From Granulicella sp. S190 (GTDB taxonomy: Bacteria > Acidobacteriota > Terriglobia > Terriglobales > Acidobacteriaceae), in contig NZ_LMUD01000040.1 in assembly GCF_009766095.1 (NCBI RefSeq), positions 83,167 through 115,168 on the forward strand: 32,002 bases of DNA, read 5' to 3'. Of the stretch, positions 24,416 through 32,002 are shown one piece after another (position 1 is the stretch's first letter; each line of letters starts with the position of its first letter). Made by a program: the position numbers and the translations under genes. The notes under the pieces were generated by a model, which was not told where the DNA came from, made no database searches, and saw nothing but the letters and a program-made list of their open reading frames with translations.

Positions 24416-25433
24416 ATTCGATGAGCAAGATCTGAGTAAAGATCATGCAACAAATCGTGGTAAACGTAAAAGCCATAGCTGATCATTCCCACGGCACGCA
24501 GTGGCTTCCAGCTGAGCACAGCGCCGAGGACGCTTCCGGGATGAATGCATTCGAGGATTAGCGCAGCAGCAAACAAATCGATCACTGTGAAGCCGAATAC
24601 ACCAATCCAGTTTGAAGCAGACCCTTCCAAGGTGAGTGCGAGCACTTTGGTGAAGACAAAATAGAGCGCAACAAAGAGGACGCTGGAAACGATGAGCAGA
24701 GGGCGCCGAAGCCGACGCACCATAGCCTCCTCGGGACCTCTCATCAATAGGGCAACGAGACCGCCGATAAGCAGAGCATCAAGGCGGGTAGGAAGACTCC
24801 GATAGAACAGCTCCATCCGGAGAAGCTGTGGCGACAGCACTACGCTCAGCACGGCTCTCGCGATCGGATTTAGGACGATCACCGCGAGGCAAATTTTGAC
24901 CAGAGTCTCCCGCTTGCGCACTTGATATACGACAAACGGCCAGATCACATAGAACTGTTCTTCAGCACAGAGCGACCAGAAATGCCCGATGTAGAGGTGA
25001 AAGGGGTATCCGAACCAAGAGCTGACCGGAGCGCCAAACGTGAGCTTGTCGAAGCGGTATGGTCGCCGGGCTGATGGAGGAAGAAGAAGCGGGCATAGTT
25101 GCCAAAATAACCAGGCCAGAGCGCCCAGCGAAAGTTCCATTGCCAATGTGCGAACGGAGCAAGGAGTAGGACCACAGCCCATATGAAGTACTACAGCGGA
25201 AAGATTCTGAGGGTACGCCGTATATAGAAATCCCTGTACCGGTGGACCTTGCTTTGGCTGTCATACAGAATTCCGGTGATGAGGAAGCCAGATAGAACAA
25301 AGAAAATATCGACTCCGGTCCATCCCCAGCCAAAGATGAAGGCGTGACCAGCCCCATAATGTTGAAAGAACACCATGATGACAGCGATTGCACGCAGGCC
25401 ATCAAGTGTGACGTAGTACGTTGATTTTGGCAC
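24416..25433 (-). pseudogene. Acyltransferase-3 family membrane protein, decayed
   Basis: The ATG at 25433 begins YYVTLDGLRAIAVIMVFFQH and GVDIFFVLSGFLITGILYDS, the OafA/YrhL acyltransferase-3 signature with its N-terminal histidine and R-x10-H region. TAG at 25191-25193 ends that frame, and sequence after the stop reads on as YFIWAVVLLLAPFAHWQWNF. A frameshift near 25070 is then needed to reach LYIGHFWSLCAEEQFYVIWP and further membrane helices. The gene loses its C-terminus after YGFYVYHDLLHDLYSDLAHR where IS6 sequence begins. It would have acetylated an exported polysaccharide or lipid. Three separate lesions show it is a pseudogene. Confidence 0.8.
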
Positions 25434-25883
25434 TCCCGGTGGTCAAAGTCATCTCGAAAGCAACTATACGGGACTAAGCAGAGTAGAGCTTATCGTACGA
25501 TTTTGACGTTGATGGTTCGTGAGGGATAGTCAGCGGTTGGGTTTTTGGCATGCCGTCAGTTACTCCTTAGTAAGAACCCTCGGGCTGCAAGGCTCTTGGA
25601 TGTAACACGCGGCTGACGAATTCCTGCCTCCGCTGACCAGGCACTCGACCGATTTGTTTGGTTCGCCGTCAACGTCACACTGACGTTCTTCACGCCGACA
25701 AGCCCTGTCTCGAATAGCGACTATCCGTTGCCAGATTATGCGCCTCGTTTTCGTCGTGACTGACTCTCATCTTTGAGCTTGAGGCAAGCGGATCTGCACT
25801 CGTGGAGATGAGGTTCTTTGTAGCAAGTAAGAGGCAGACATTGCTCTTATCCTCAAATGTCGCGCAGGAATGCCAATACCTTC
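25434..25883. other. Intergenic stretch without a recognised gene
   Basis: The sequence holds only short frames. A plus-strand frame near 25580-25765 (DQALDRFVWFAVNVTLTFF) and a minus-strand frame at 25690-25890 both lack support. A small dyad TCAACGTCACACTGACGTT near 25669-25687 is visible but not terminator-like. Confidence 0.35.
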
Positions 25884-26150
25884 TCACCATCCATGCACTT
25901 GTTTAACGAATACCGGGGAGCGACTTTGCCCTTGTGCTTCCAACGAATATTGGTCATCAGTGATCCATGCTAAATCGCATGTCCCTTTAGAGGTGGTGTT
26001 GGGTATATCGCCGAGCAAGCCTTGAACCTTCACTAAGACATGAGATCGGTCATTGCTGATTGATAGCACTTCGCCAAAGAAACCTACCGGCTGGTATTTT
26101 TCCAACCTTATTGTGATCGAATCCCCAGATTTGAGGTTCAGAGGTCTCAC
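25884..26150 (-). CDS. Small hypothetical protein
   Basis: This frame of 88 residues follows the BNR-type gene by about 40 bases on the same strand. The N-terminal half, SGDSITIRLEKYQPVGFFGE and VLSISNDRSHVLVKVQG, alternates beta-strand-like residues as in small SH3/KOW-type barrels, but no family can be named. The rest is polar. There is no signal peptide. The start at 26150 has no strong ribosome site, so this may be a remnant. Confidence 0.35.
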   Translation of the reverse strand: MRPLNLKSGDSITIRLEKYQPVGFFGEVLSISNDRSHVLVKVQGLLGDIPNTTSKGTCDLAWITDDQYSLEAQGQSRSPVFVKQVHGW

Positions 26151-26189
26151 GATTTTTTCCTGGCCGGCTAGCTGAAATTTTAAGTCTAA

Positions 26190-27643
26190 TCAATTCAGAA
26201 TTATGCTCAAGAAGTTATTCTTGATCGTACATCGTAGACCGCCGTTCGATAGATATTCCCATGCCCCGAAAAGCGTCTGCACGTTCGCTTTGGCGGCAGA
26301 TCGCGACGGGAAGAGACCTGTAGCATAATGCCCGTCGACCAAACACGTTCGCGGCAGCTCAGTGATGATCTCGCAGCGTTGGGCGTAAGAAGGCACGACC
26401 TGTTGATCCCAAGCCATGTATGCAGCTTGAGCAGAATAGATCGGCACTATTACGTCTGGTGAGGCTACACTCTGGCCCGCAGCTTTCGGCGAGGAGGGCT
26501 TAATCGGGGTGACGTCTGAGTATGTTGCTCCCGCATCTGTGGTCAACATTAGAGCGTCGGACTGTGTACATTCAACTCCCGCCGCCGCGCAGGAGGTGCT
26601 TCGGACTACAATCCACCCAGTCTGGGCATCCGTAAACGAGGCCCCTAAAACTGAGGGATTGATTAGCTTCTTTGGCAAAGCAAATATCTTTGCAGATCCG
26701 GCTACGTGAGTTGTATACAAATTTGCGCCGGCTTGCACCTGTACCATTAGTGGATCGCGAGAATTCGTGCCCGCTTTAGGCGTTATTGAAGTAACCCAAC
26801 TGCGACTACCTACTTTGGCCCACGTAACTCCCCGGTCGGTCGTTCCGTAGGTAATGGTTGTAGTGTTTGACCCAGTCCTGACGACCGCCAAAACTAAACT
26901 TCCTTGCAGCTCGTTGTCAAATTTAGGCAACGATAGACAGACTAGAGCTTCTCGATTCATAGTTGCCTCTTCTGCAAATTCAATTCTGCTCCACCTCTTC
27001 CCCCCGTCAGACGTACGGTATAGTTCGCTATCTGAAAAACCGCCGAGGACAAAACCTAGTGTCGGTGAGATGAATTTGAGCTGACCATATACAGGCGGAG
27101 AAGATACTAAGCGCCAGCTCTGCCCACCGTCCGAAGTGCTGAATAAGTCCGAAAACTGAAAGCCGTGCTGGATGACTGAAGCGCGACCAGCCAACCATGT
27201 TGTTCATCCAGAAAGAAACTATTTAGTTGGCCGCCAAAGTGGCTTAGTGCTTGGCCTTCCGATAATGAACTGAGTCGCGACCATGAGACGCCCCTGTCAG
27301 AGGTGTGGAACACATCGACAGACGCAGCGCCGCTCCCGTCTTTTGCACTACTAAAATATGCAATCCCCTCGGTCGGCGAAACAAAGGTGGTTGTCATCAG
27401 ATCGCCATTCGCTTCTTTTGGGGTTATATCAGTCCAATTTCGTCCAAGTGTGGTTGTGTAAAATATCCGGTCATCCGTAATGGCATACCCCTCTGTAGCG
27501 TTGAGCAGCGTGGCTTGCACAGTCTCGTCTTTTTGCACTGGCTTCGGCACAGTGTGCCTAGAGGTTACCTGGGCGAGTTCGGCGTAGCTGGTGCAGATAT
27601 TCGCGATTAGAACGACGAATAAGATCGGGTGTCTACTTCTCAT
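26190..27643 (-). pseudogene. Secreted Ycf48/BNR-repeat protein, frameshifted
   Basis: ATG 27643 opens a signal peptide (HPILFVVLIANICTSYAELA) and a series of beta-propeller repeats with the BNR/Asp-box pattern S-x-D-x-G-x-x-W: FHTSDRGVSWSRL, FSTSDGGQSWRLV, YRTSDGGKRWSRI, YGTTDRGVTWAKV, TTDAGATYSDV. The first frame leaves register after WLVALQSSSTAFS near 27145-27160. The next frame carries on at FSDLFSTSDGG with no loss of repeat order, so a single-base deletion is enough. The C-terminal 60 residues (CEIITELPRTCLVDGHYATG) are a separate small domain. The protein would be exported, possibly as an assembly or binding factor. Two separately made fragments are possible but unlikely to be useful. 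Confidence 0.65.
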
Positions 27644-28008
27644 AAAAGACCTTTCCCCTTTGGCGGTGGTACTTGAGGAGTTGAAATGATCGAGCCAGCT
27701 GTAGCGAGGTTAGTAACACACAACTTGGGAGCTTCGGGGAAGCCATGACGGATATCAAACCAAGGCATGATTCCAAAAGAGATTCGAAGCACAGTTCAAC
27801 ATGAACATTCCTTTCACAGCAACAGGTCAGAGAGCTTAGCTTGTGTGAGTGAGCCTGAGAGAGATGCCACAGTGGTTCAGGCAGCGTAACGATCATTACT
27901 CAACTTTGCACGTACCTGAAGGCTGTTGTACATAAGCCTGCCTAAGCTCCCATGCTCCCGAATTTCTGTCAAGTATTTTATCGGCCTCTTTGAAAATAGC
28001 GGCGGTGT
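27644..28008. other. Gap between BNR gene and HAD gene
   Basis: This 365-base stretch should hold the promoter of the BNR gene. A minus-strand frame directly after the HAD stop, running from about 28061 to 27899, reads LLPVDTAAIFKEADKILDRN and WELRQAYVQQPSG. It looks coding but has no start and overlaps the HAD 3' end, so it may be a cut gene tail. Confidence 0.35.
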
Positions 28009-28698
28009 CTACGGGAAGCAGCGCGCATGATTGCAATGGATCGCAATCATCCCGTCATCTGCTGGGATGGCAAAGACGTGATCTAACGATGGAACGATCC
28101 AATCCGCCTCCACCAAGGCGTCGATCTGGTGGGAGGACAACACCGCAAGCGTCTTGCAACCCGCGGCCTTGCCTGCCTTGATTCCAGCCGGGCTATCCTC
28201 GATGACCAGACACTCCGATGGTTCCAGACCCAGCTTCATGGCGCCCAGTTCGTACGGCTCCGGATCGGGCTTGCCACGGGATACATCGTCAGCGCTAATA
28301 AGATTGTGAGGCAGGCTAATCCCTGCAAACTGAAGTCTGGTCTTCGCCAATCGCCCAGGAGCGGAAGTGACAATCGCCCAGGAGCACGTTGGAAGCGCTG
28401 CAAGAAGTGCTGCGGCACCGGGCAGCGCGGAGGTTCCGCTCGGGTCTTCCGCATCAAAGTCCTCCAGCCGCTTCAGCTCAACATAGGGATCAAGATCGGG
28501 CCGAAGCGCACGAACTGTATCGACAGCGCGTCTTCCGTGTGTGGAATGAATTGAGAAACTACCCTCCATGCCGTGAAGCTGCGCCCAGCGCAACCAGCAT
28601 CGCTCGTCCGAGGCGGTCGAATCAACGAGCACCCCATCCATGTCAAAGAGCGCGCCGCGCACATACAGGGTTATGTCATTTGGAGCGTCGTTCACCAT
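28009..28698 (-). CDS. HAD-superfamily sugar-phosphatase-like hydrolase
   Basis: The 229-residue protein (from ATG 28698; ATG 28707 is nearly as good) has all four HAD motifs. Motif I is DMDGVLVDS with nucleophile D19 and acid D21, motif II is AIVTSAPG, motif III is the Lys of SRGKPDPEPYELG and motif IV is CLVIEDSPAGIKAG. A small helical cap with a beta-phosphoglucomutase-type layout lies between motifs I and II (ERCWLRWAQLHGM). These enzymes dephosphorylate or isomerise small sugar phosphates in the cytoplasm. The substrate cannot be told; glycerol-3-phosphate or 2-deoxyglucose-6-phosphate phosphatases are the closest types. It appears intact and monocistronic. Confidence 0.88.
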   Translation of the reverse strand: MVNDAPNDITLYVRGALFDMDGVLVDSTASDERCWLRWAQLHGMEGSFSIHSTHGRRAVDTVRALRPDLDPYVELKRLEDFDAEDPSGTSALPGAAALLAALPTCSWAIVTSAPGRLAKTRLQFAGISLPHNLISADDVSRGKPDPEPYELGAMKLGLEPSECLVIEDSPAGIKAGKAAGCKTLAVLSSHQIDALVEADWIVPSLDHVFAIPADDGMIAIHCNHARCFP

Positions 28699-28899
28699 AG
28701 CTCGCATTGTCCCATACAGGGCCAGTCCTGGGCTCATGCGTTCCCTAACGCGCAAATTGCACATCCAGATTTCCGCAAGTGTCCGCTGCACTCAAATCCC
28801 GGAATATCGGCCTTTTGTAATCAATCGTTTTCCGATAATTCACTGCAGTTTTACGGCACTGGAATCCCGGAGTTCGAAGATCGCTTCCGCTAAGACTTA

Positions 28900-29436
28900 T
28901 CAGGGGTTGTTGTCGGCTGTTCGGTTGACAAGCAGAAGGTCTACGGCCTTATGACAGTCGCCGTACTTCTTGTTCAAGCCACACCAGCAACTCTGATTCG
29001 ACCTAATTTGACGCAGGTGTTCTGCAGGGGTCATCGCCCTTGCGCCCTTTCCCGGCCAATACCCAGACCAGAAGTCGATGGCCTGAACAGGGCCCGTCGG
29101 CCATTGAACCACCTGTCGTCGCGGCGGTTGCTCAAGGATTGTTTCACCTGGCAGTGGTTGGTAGAGAACACTAGTTGTGTTTGCAATGCGACGGCACAGA
29201 CGTCGAGTTCGAAGCCATATCAAGTGCTTCGCAACGTACTGTGTCAGTTGATCAAGGAACTGCGTGCAGAAGTTCGCAGCATCGGTAAATACCATCTCGG
29301 CGCTGGAGAAGACACAGAGACCCGGAAGCGGTCGACCCTCGTACAACAAAAACTGGTCTCCTCGTGGGTGCGGGTGTATCAAGGTGTCCGCGTAGTACGG
29401 TTGAAATCTAGGAGTGATTAGATAGGCGCGCGGCAT
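28900..29436 (-). CDS. SEC-C zinc-motif protein
   Basis: ATG 29436 is chosen because AGGAGG lies five bases upstream; the frame to 29580 adds 48 unsupported residues. The 178-residue product ends in a SEC-C motif, C150-W-C152 and C161-H162 in NQSCWCGLNKKYGDCHKA, which binds one zinc as in the SecA tail. The region before it (YLITPRFQPYYADTLIHPHP, WPTGPVQAIDFWSGYWPG) has no known domain. SEC-C proteins of this kind are usually cytosolic and of unknown role. Upstream of it the plus and minus strands show nothing clear. Confidence 0.8.
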   Translation of the reverse strand: MPRAYLITPRFQPYYADTLIHPHPRGDQFLLYEGRPLPGLCVFSSAEMVFTDAANFCTQFLDQLTQYVAKHLIWLRTRRLCRRIANTTSVLYQPLPGETILEQPPRRQVVQWPTGPVQAIDFWSGYWPGKGARAMTPAEHLRQIRSNQSCWCGLNKKYGDCHKAVDLLLVNRTADNNP

Positions 29437-30110
29437 CGCATCCTCCTGAATGCATAGCATGACCTCGCAAGATACATCCATGTTCACAAGCAACGGGTGC
29501 GCCCAGTGCTGGGCGTTCGATTCGACGGGCGGATGGTGCCTTCCGATATCCATAGCGTGCGCTCGTCCTCCATATCGCAAAGGATCGATCGAGCTGCTGC
29601 GTCATCCGCAAACGGTTTCAAGAAGCCTCTCCAAGCAGATACCGTCAGCCCGCCTGCTGGCGGGTCCGCCGGAGAGAACTACGGATAATCTGCGGTTAGC
29701 ATCAGAGCTGGGGCTTGCCCGCCCACGCCGCGCTGACTGCATGACCACGATGGACCGGAACGGGGCGATACGGCTGCGGGACGGGCGCCGCCGTGACGTG
29801 ATGACACATCGGCAGCCGGCCAAGATTATCGGTCTTCACACTGTCGCGGTGTGTCTCCAAGAAACGGTGGTCACCATGGTGCGAAACACGCACACTAGCC
29901 TCGTGGCCGCTAGCGTCCCGTACCACGAATGATTCTGCACTTGTTCGTGTTAGAGAATCGCTCTATGGGTTTTCTGTAGGAAAGACCTGAATTGCAAGTG
30001 CAACAAGCGTCCCCTGCCTAGAATTTGCATTGTTTAACCTTCCCTCGGAATAGCGCGCAATTCGGGATTTGACTCGTTACCAAATCGTTCGCGCATTTGC
30101 CGCGGCTCAA
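29437..30110. other. Long non-coding stretch between SEC-C and HNH genes
   Basis: Both strands carry long frames here (plus 29450-29932, minus 29602-29823), caused by GC-rich sequence and lacking ribosome sites or family features. A small inverted repeat CCCGCCTGCTGGCGGG occurs at 29649-29664. Just left of the HNH gene, minus-strand 30049-30113 reads GEVIEPRQMRERFGN, a coding-like scrap that may be a decayed extension or next gene. Confidence 0.35.
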
Positions 30111-31046
30111 TCACCTCGCCAGTTCCTGCGGTGTTGGAATGTTCTTCGCGTGTGCTGCCATTGTCGTGCCAAGGATGCGCAGGCTTTGAGTTGAGTGTAC
30201 AAACAGCGAGCGAAACTCAGCGTATCGTTCTGACGGCACTTGACAGCGCACGTCGAACTCAGTCCCGCTAACGCGGGTTTTCACATGTAGATAGCTGCAT
30301 TTGCCGCTGCGGTATACCATGCGAACGGCCTTGATCCCCTGCTGTACAAGCTCTTTGTCCTCATCGCTTTCAACAATGTTGCATACAGAGCGCGTTACGT
30401 CGGAAAGGCTGATCAGTTCGAAGTAGCCGTCTTTTCGAAGAACGTCCATATACCATTCAACCGAACTCTCCAGGGTGTCGTGAAGGATTCCGTATCCACC
30501 CCAGCCCCGGATTTCGATCTCCTCGTCGTCAGGGTGCGCAAACTTTGCTCCATCGCCGTTTTGGGGATTCCAGCGGTTCCAGTGCTCAGGCACGAGAAAC
30601 GAGAAGCCAAATCTAATATTCACTTCTCGATGCAACTCGAACGGCGTCTCGAGCGTGAAATCTGACTGCACGACCGGACTTTCCGGGGTCAATTTAAGTG
30701 TCGCTAGGAGTGACGCCTCAGCCTCTTGCTTCCAGCAGCGGAGAAGCGATGGAGGAAAGCGTCCTTCATCCGTGTCTATGATGCGCGCGCATGATCTGCA
30801 AAGCCAAATACCGTTGGATGCAGAACAGCGTTCCGTCTGGCTAAGTGTCGGATCGTACCTAGGGCCACCAGGACTCGCTGCAGTTATGTGGGCGGCTTCG
30901 CCAGTGCAGTTGAACTCGTCCGGTGCCGAGTGAGCAGCGGCGGTGGGCAATTTACACAGCGGATTGGAGCATTGGAGAGACACTCTGTAGGCGAGCGCCC
31001 TCTTAATTTTGGCCGGGAAGTCATCCCGGGTTCTCTCAATAGCCAT
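30111..31046 (-). CDS. HNH-like zinc-nuclease domain fused to a possible sensor domain
   Basis: The 311-residue protein begins at ATG 31046. Residues 20-105 contain C26-SNPL-C31, GEAAHITAASPGGPRYDP with His53, a conserved SNGIWLCRSCARIIDTDE with N78, C83 and C86, and a WKQEAE ending. This is the HNH variant seen at the N-terminus of many accessory-region proteins. Residues 135-300 (FGFSFLVPEHWNRWNPQ, IEIRGWGGYG, SYLHVKTRVSGTEFDV) resemble PsbP/MOG1-like secreted lipid- or ligand-binding domains, but there is no signal peptide. I infer that this part senses something and regulates the nuclease. It is not in an obvious operon, which fits a single-gene defence effector. Confidence 0.6.
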   Translation of the reverse strand: MAIERTRDDFPAKIKRALAYRVSLQCSNPLCKLPTAAAHSAPDEFNCTGEAAHITAASPGGPRYDPTLSQTERCSASNGIWLCRSCARIIDTDEGRFPPSLLRCWKQEAEASLLATLKLTPESPVVQSDFTLETPFELHREVNIRFGFSFLVPEHWNRWNPQNGDGAKFAHPDDEEIEIRGWGGYGILHDTLESSVEWYMDVLRKDGYFELISLSDVTRSVCNIVESDEDKELVQQGIKAVRMVYRSGKCSYLHVKTRVSGTEFDVRCQVPSERYAEFRSLFVHSTQSLRILGTTMAAHAKNIPTPQELAR

Positions 31047-31177
31047 ACCACCACTCTAACCGTAACGACGGAATGTCGTCCTTCCTCAGGCCGTAGGACA
31101 AATCCCGGGAACGGACCGCGTTGCCCTTTGTAGACGTGTAGTCATTCAGGCTACCGAAGCATTTGCGGGTTGACGGG

Positions 31178-32002
31178 TCACAGTTCGAGCAGGATGGCTC
31201 GAGCGGGTAGACCTGTGGCTCGCTGAAGCGCGAGTGCGTAGAGCTGCACCTGCGATTTGTACTTCTGTTCGGATCTTCCTGTTTTGAAGTCTATAACGGT
31301 CCAGGATTCACCATCGGACCACGCCAAATCGATCACGCCTTCCACGACTTCGCCGCTCGTCAGAGTTAGAAGAATTGGATATTCGCGGTGAATCTTGACG
31401 GCTCGCGTCGGGTTGAGGAGCGGATGCTGCATGGCTGCCCGGGCGACGACGATTGCTGAAGCAACTTCGTGTTCCGTGGCGCCTATGCGTCGGCCGTGGA
31501 ATTCGGCGAGGCGATCCGCTGCAGTTGCGTCCCAAGATTCCAAGAGGGCGTGCACCAGGCGACCGAACTTGCGGGTGGACGGACGCGGTCCCTCGCATTC
31601 AACGGCAATCACTTGGAATTCAATCTTGCCCGTTTCGGGCGTGCCGCGGGAGTTGCTCGCTAGCACCGTCTTCACGGTAGGCTTGCTTGCCGTTGCGATC
31701 AAGGCCGCGCGAATATTCTGCCATTGATTCCATTCCAAGAGGCCCGCTTGGCGCTGAGTCTCCGTGCCATCTAGCATCACGTCACGTTGTAGCCCGGGCA
31801 GTGTCTGCGTGGCCAAGGGAAGTACTTTCGGATCGAACCAGAAAACCCGATTGCCCGCGACGGTCTTATGCATTCCAGGGCGGACGGATACAGCATCTTC
31901 TCTATCGGGCGGAAAGTCTAGGACGGTTGCCGAGCCCTGTACTTCTAGAGGCGGGTAGCTCTCTGGCGTGCGCCACTGGCTCTTCTCGGGATAGAGGGCC
32001 CC
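31178..32002 (-). CDS. UvrD/AddA-like helicase-nuclease, C-terminal part
   Basis: The frame is open from the right window edge to the stop at 31178, about 274 residues. It matches the end of UvrD-type exonuclease V beta/AddA proteins. A linker (SYPPLEVQGS, HKTVAGNRVFWFDPKVLPL) leads into a RecB-type PD-(D/E)XK nuclease. The nuclease shows RKFGRLVHALLESWD, VVEGVIDLAWSDG with the catalytic Asp, WTVIDFKTGRSEQK (D-F-K) and YKSQVQLYALAL. The helicase part lies outside the window. Such enzymes resect double-strand breaks and can degrade phage DNA. The full gene is probably over 1000 codons. Confidence 0.85.
   Translation of the reverse strand, partial: GALYPEKSQWRTPESYPPLEVQGSATVLDFPPDREDAVSVRPGMHKTVAGNRVFWFDPKVLPLATQTLPGLQRDVMLDGTETQRQAGLLEWNQWQNIRAALIATASKPTVKTVLASNSRGTPETGKIEFQVIAVECEGPRPSTRKFGRLVHALLESWDATAADRLAEFHGRRIGATEHEVASAIVVARAAMQHPLLNPTRAVKIHREYPILLTLTSGEVVEGVIDLAWSDGESWTVIDFKTGRSEQKYKSQVQLYALALQRATGLPARAILLEL

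Noticed and set aside
27633..27896. Minus-strand frame of 87 codons upstream of the BNR gene
   Set aside because: Its composition is not protein-like, and it runs into the start of the BNR gene without a ribosome site.
29450..29932. Plus-strand frame of 160 codons
   Set aside because: It partly overlaps the SEC-C upstream region, has no ribosome site, and its Ser/Arg/Thr-rich product looks like a shadow of GC-rich non-coding sequence.
1..32002. CRISPR array or cas genes accompanying the Tn7-like operon
   Set aside because: No regularly spaced repeats of 25-40 bases and no cas-like protein were seen; the only regular repeats (23418-23480) are 21 bases apart and too short.
1..32002. tRNA or rRNA genes as attachment sites
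   Set aside because: I found no T-loop-like GGTTCRANYCC with matching acceptor arms on either strand by eye; a covariance-model search would settle it.

Overview
The window looks like a decayed accessory (genomic-island) region of a Gram-negative soil-type bacterium with moderate to fairly high G+C. A RoxA-like cytochrome peroxidase fragment, a c-type lipoprotein, many decayed insertion sequences and the general gene style fit Acidobacteriota. That taxonomic guess is inference; there is no rRNA or marker gene here to settle it.

Left part (1-3101): an IS3-family element (minus strand, cut by the window edge) sits in a di-heme cytochrome c peroxidase-like gene, leaving only its 3' part. A gene for a secreted lipoprotein with one CxxCH heme motif follows.

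Tn7-like core (about 3238-11078, minus strand): tnsA, tnsB, tnsC and two tandem TniQ/TnsD-like target-selector genes lie in one tight operon. TnsA, TnsB and TnsC keep the expected catalytic residues and both TniQ proteins keep their zinc-ligand series. No cas gene or CRISPR array is visible, so targeting is probably protein-directed. Upstream of tnsA is an AT-rich stretch with Tn7-end-like repeats and a good promoter containing a palindrome; this is the best candidate for the tnsA-proximal transposon end. The other end was not securely found.

Middle island (11079-25433): IS481, IS6 and tyrosine-integrase relics, a frameshifted Xre/MbcA/ParS antitoxin and a decayed acyltransferase are mixed with intact, defence-like nuclease genes. 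These are a Uma2 protein, a GIY-YIG protein with a SANT-like tail, a three-gene operon with two PLD-like proteins and a large unknown protein, an McrA-like HNH enzyme, and a TIR-like protein bracketed by two DUF2188 proteins. A truncated PD-(D/E)XK protein and a short locus of opposed ACTTTCAT repeats, which looks like an internally deleted transposon, are also here.

Right part (25434-32002): a small unknown protein, a frameshifted Ycf48/BNR-type secreted protein, a HAD phosphatase, a SEC-C protein, an HNH protein fused to a possible sensor domain, and the 3' part of a UvrD/AddA-like helicase-nuclease that leaves the window.

The most interesting items are the dual-TniQ Tn7-like operon and the three-gene PLD operon at 14388-18660, a candidate defence system that I cannot match to a named one with confidence.
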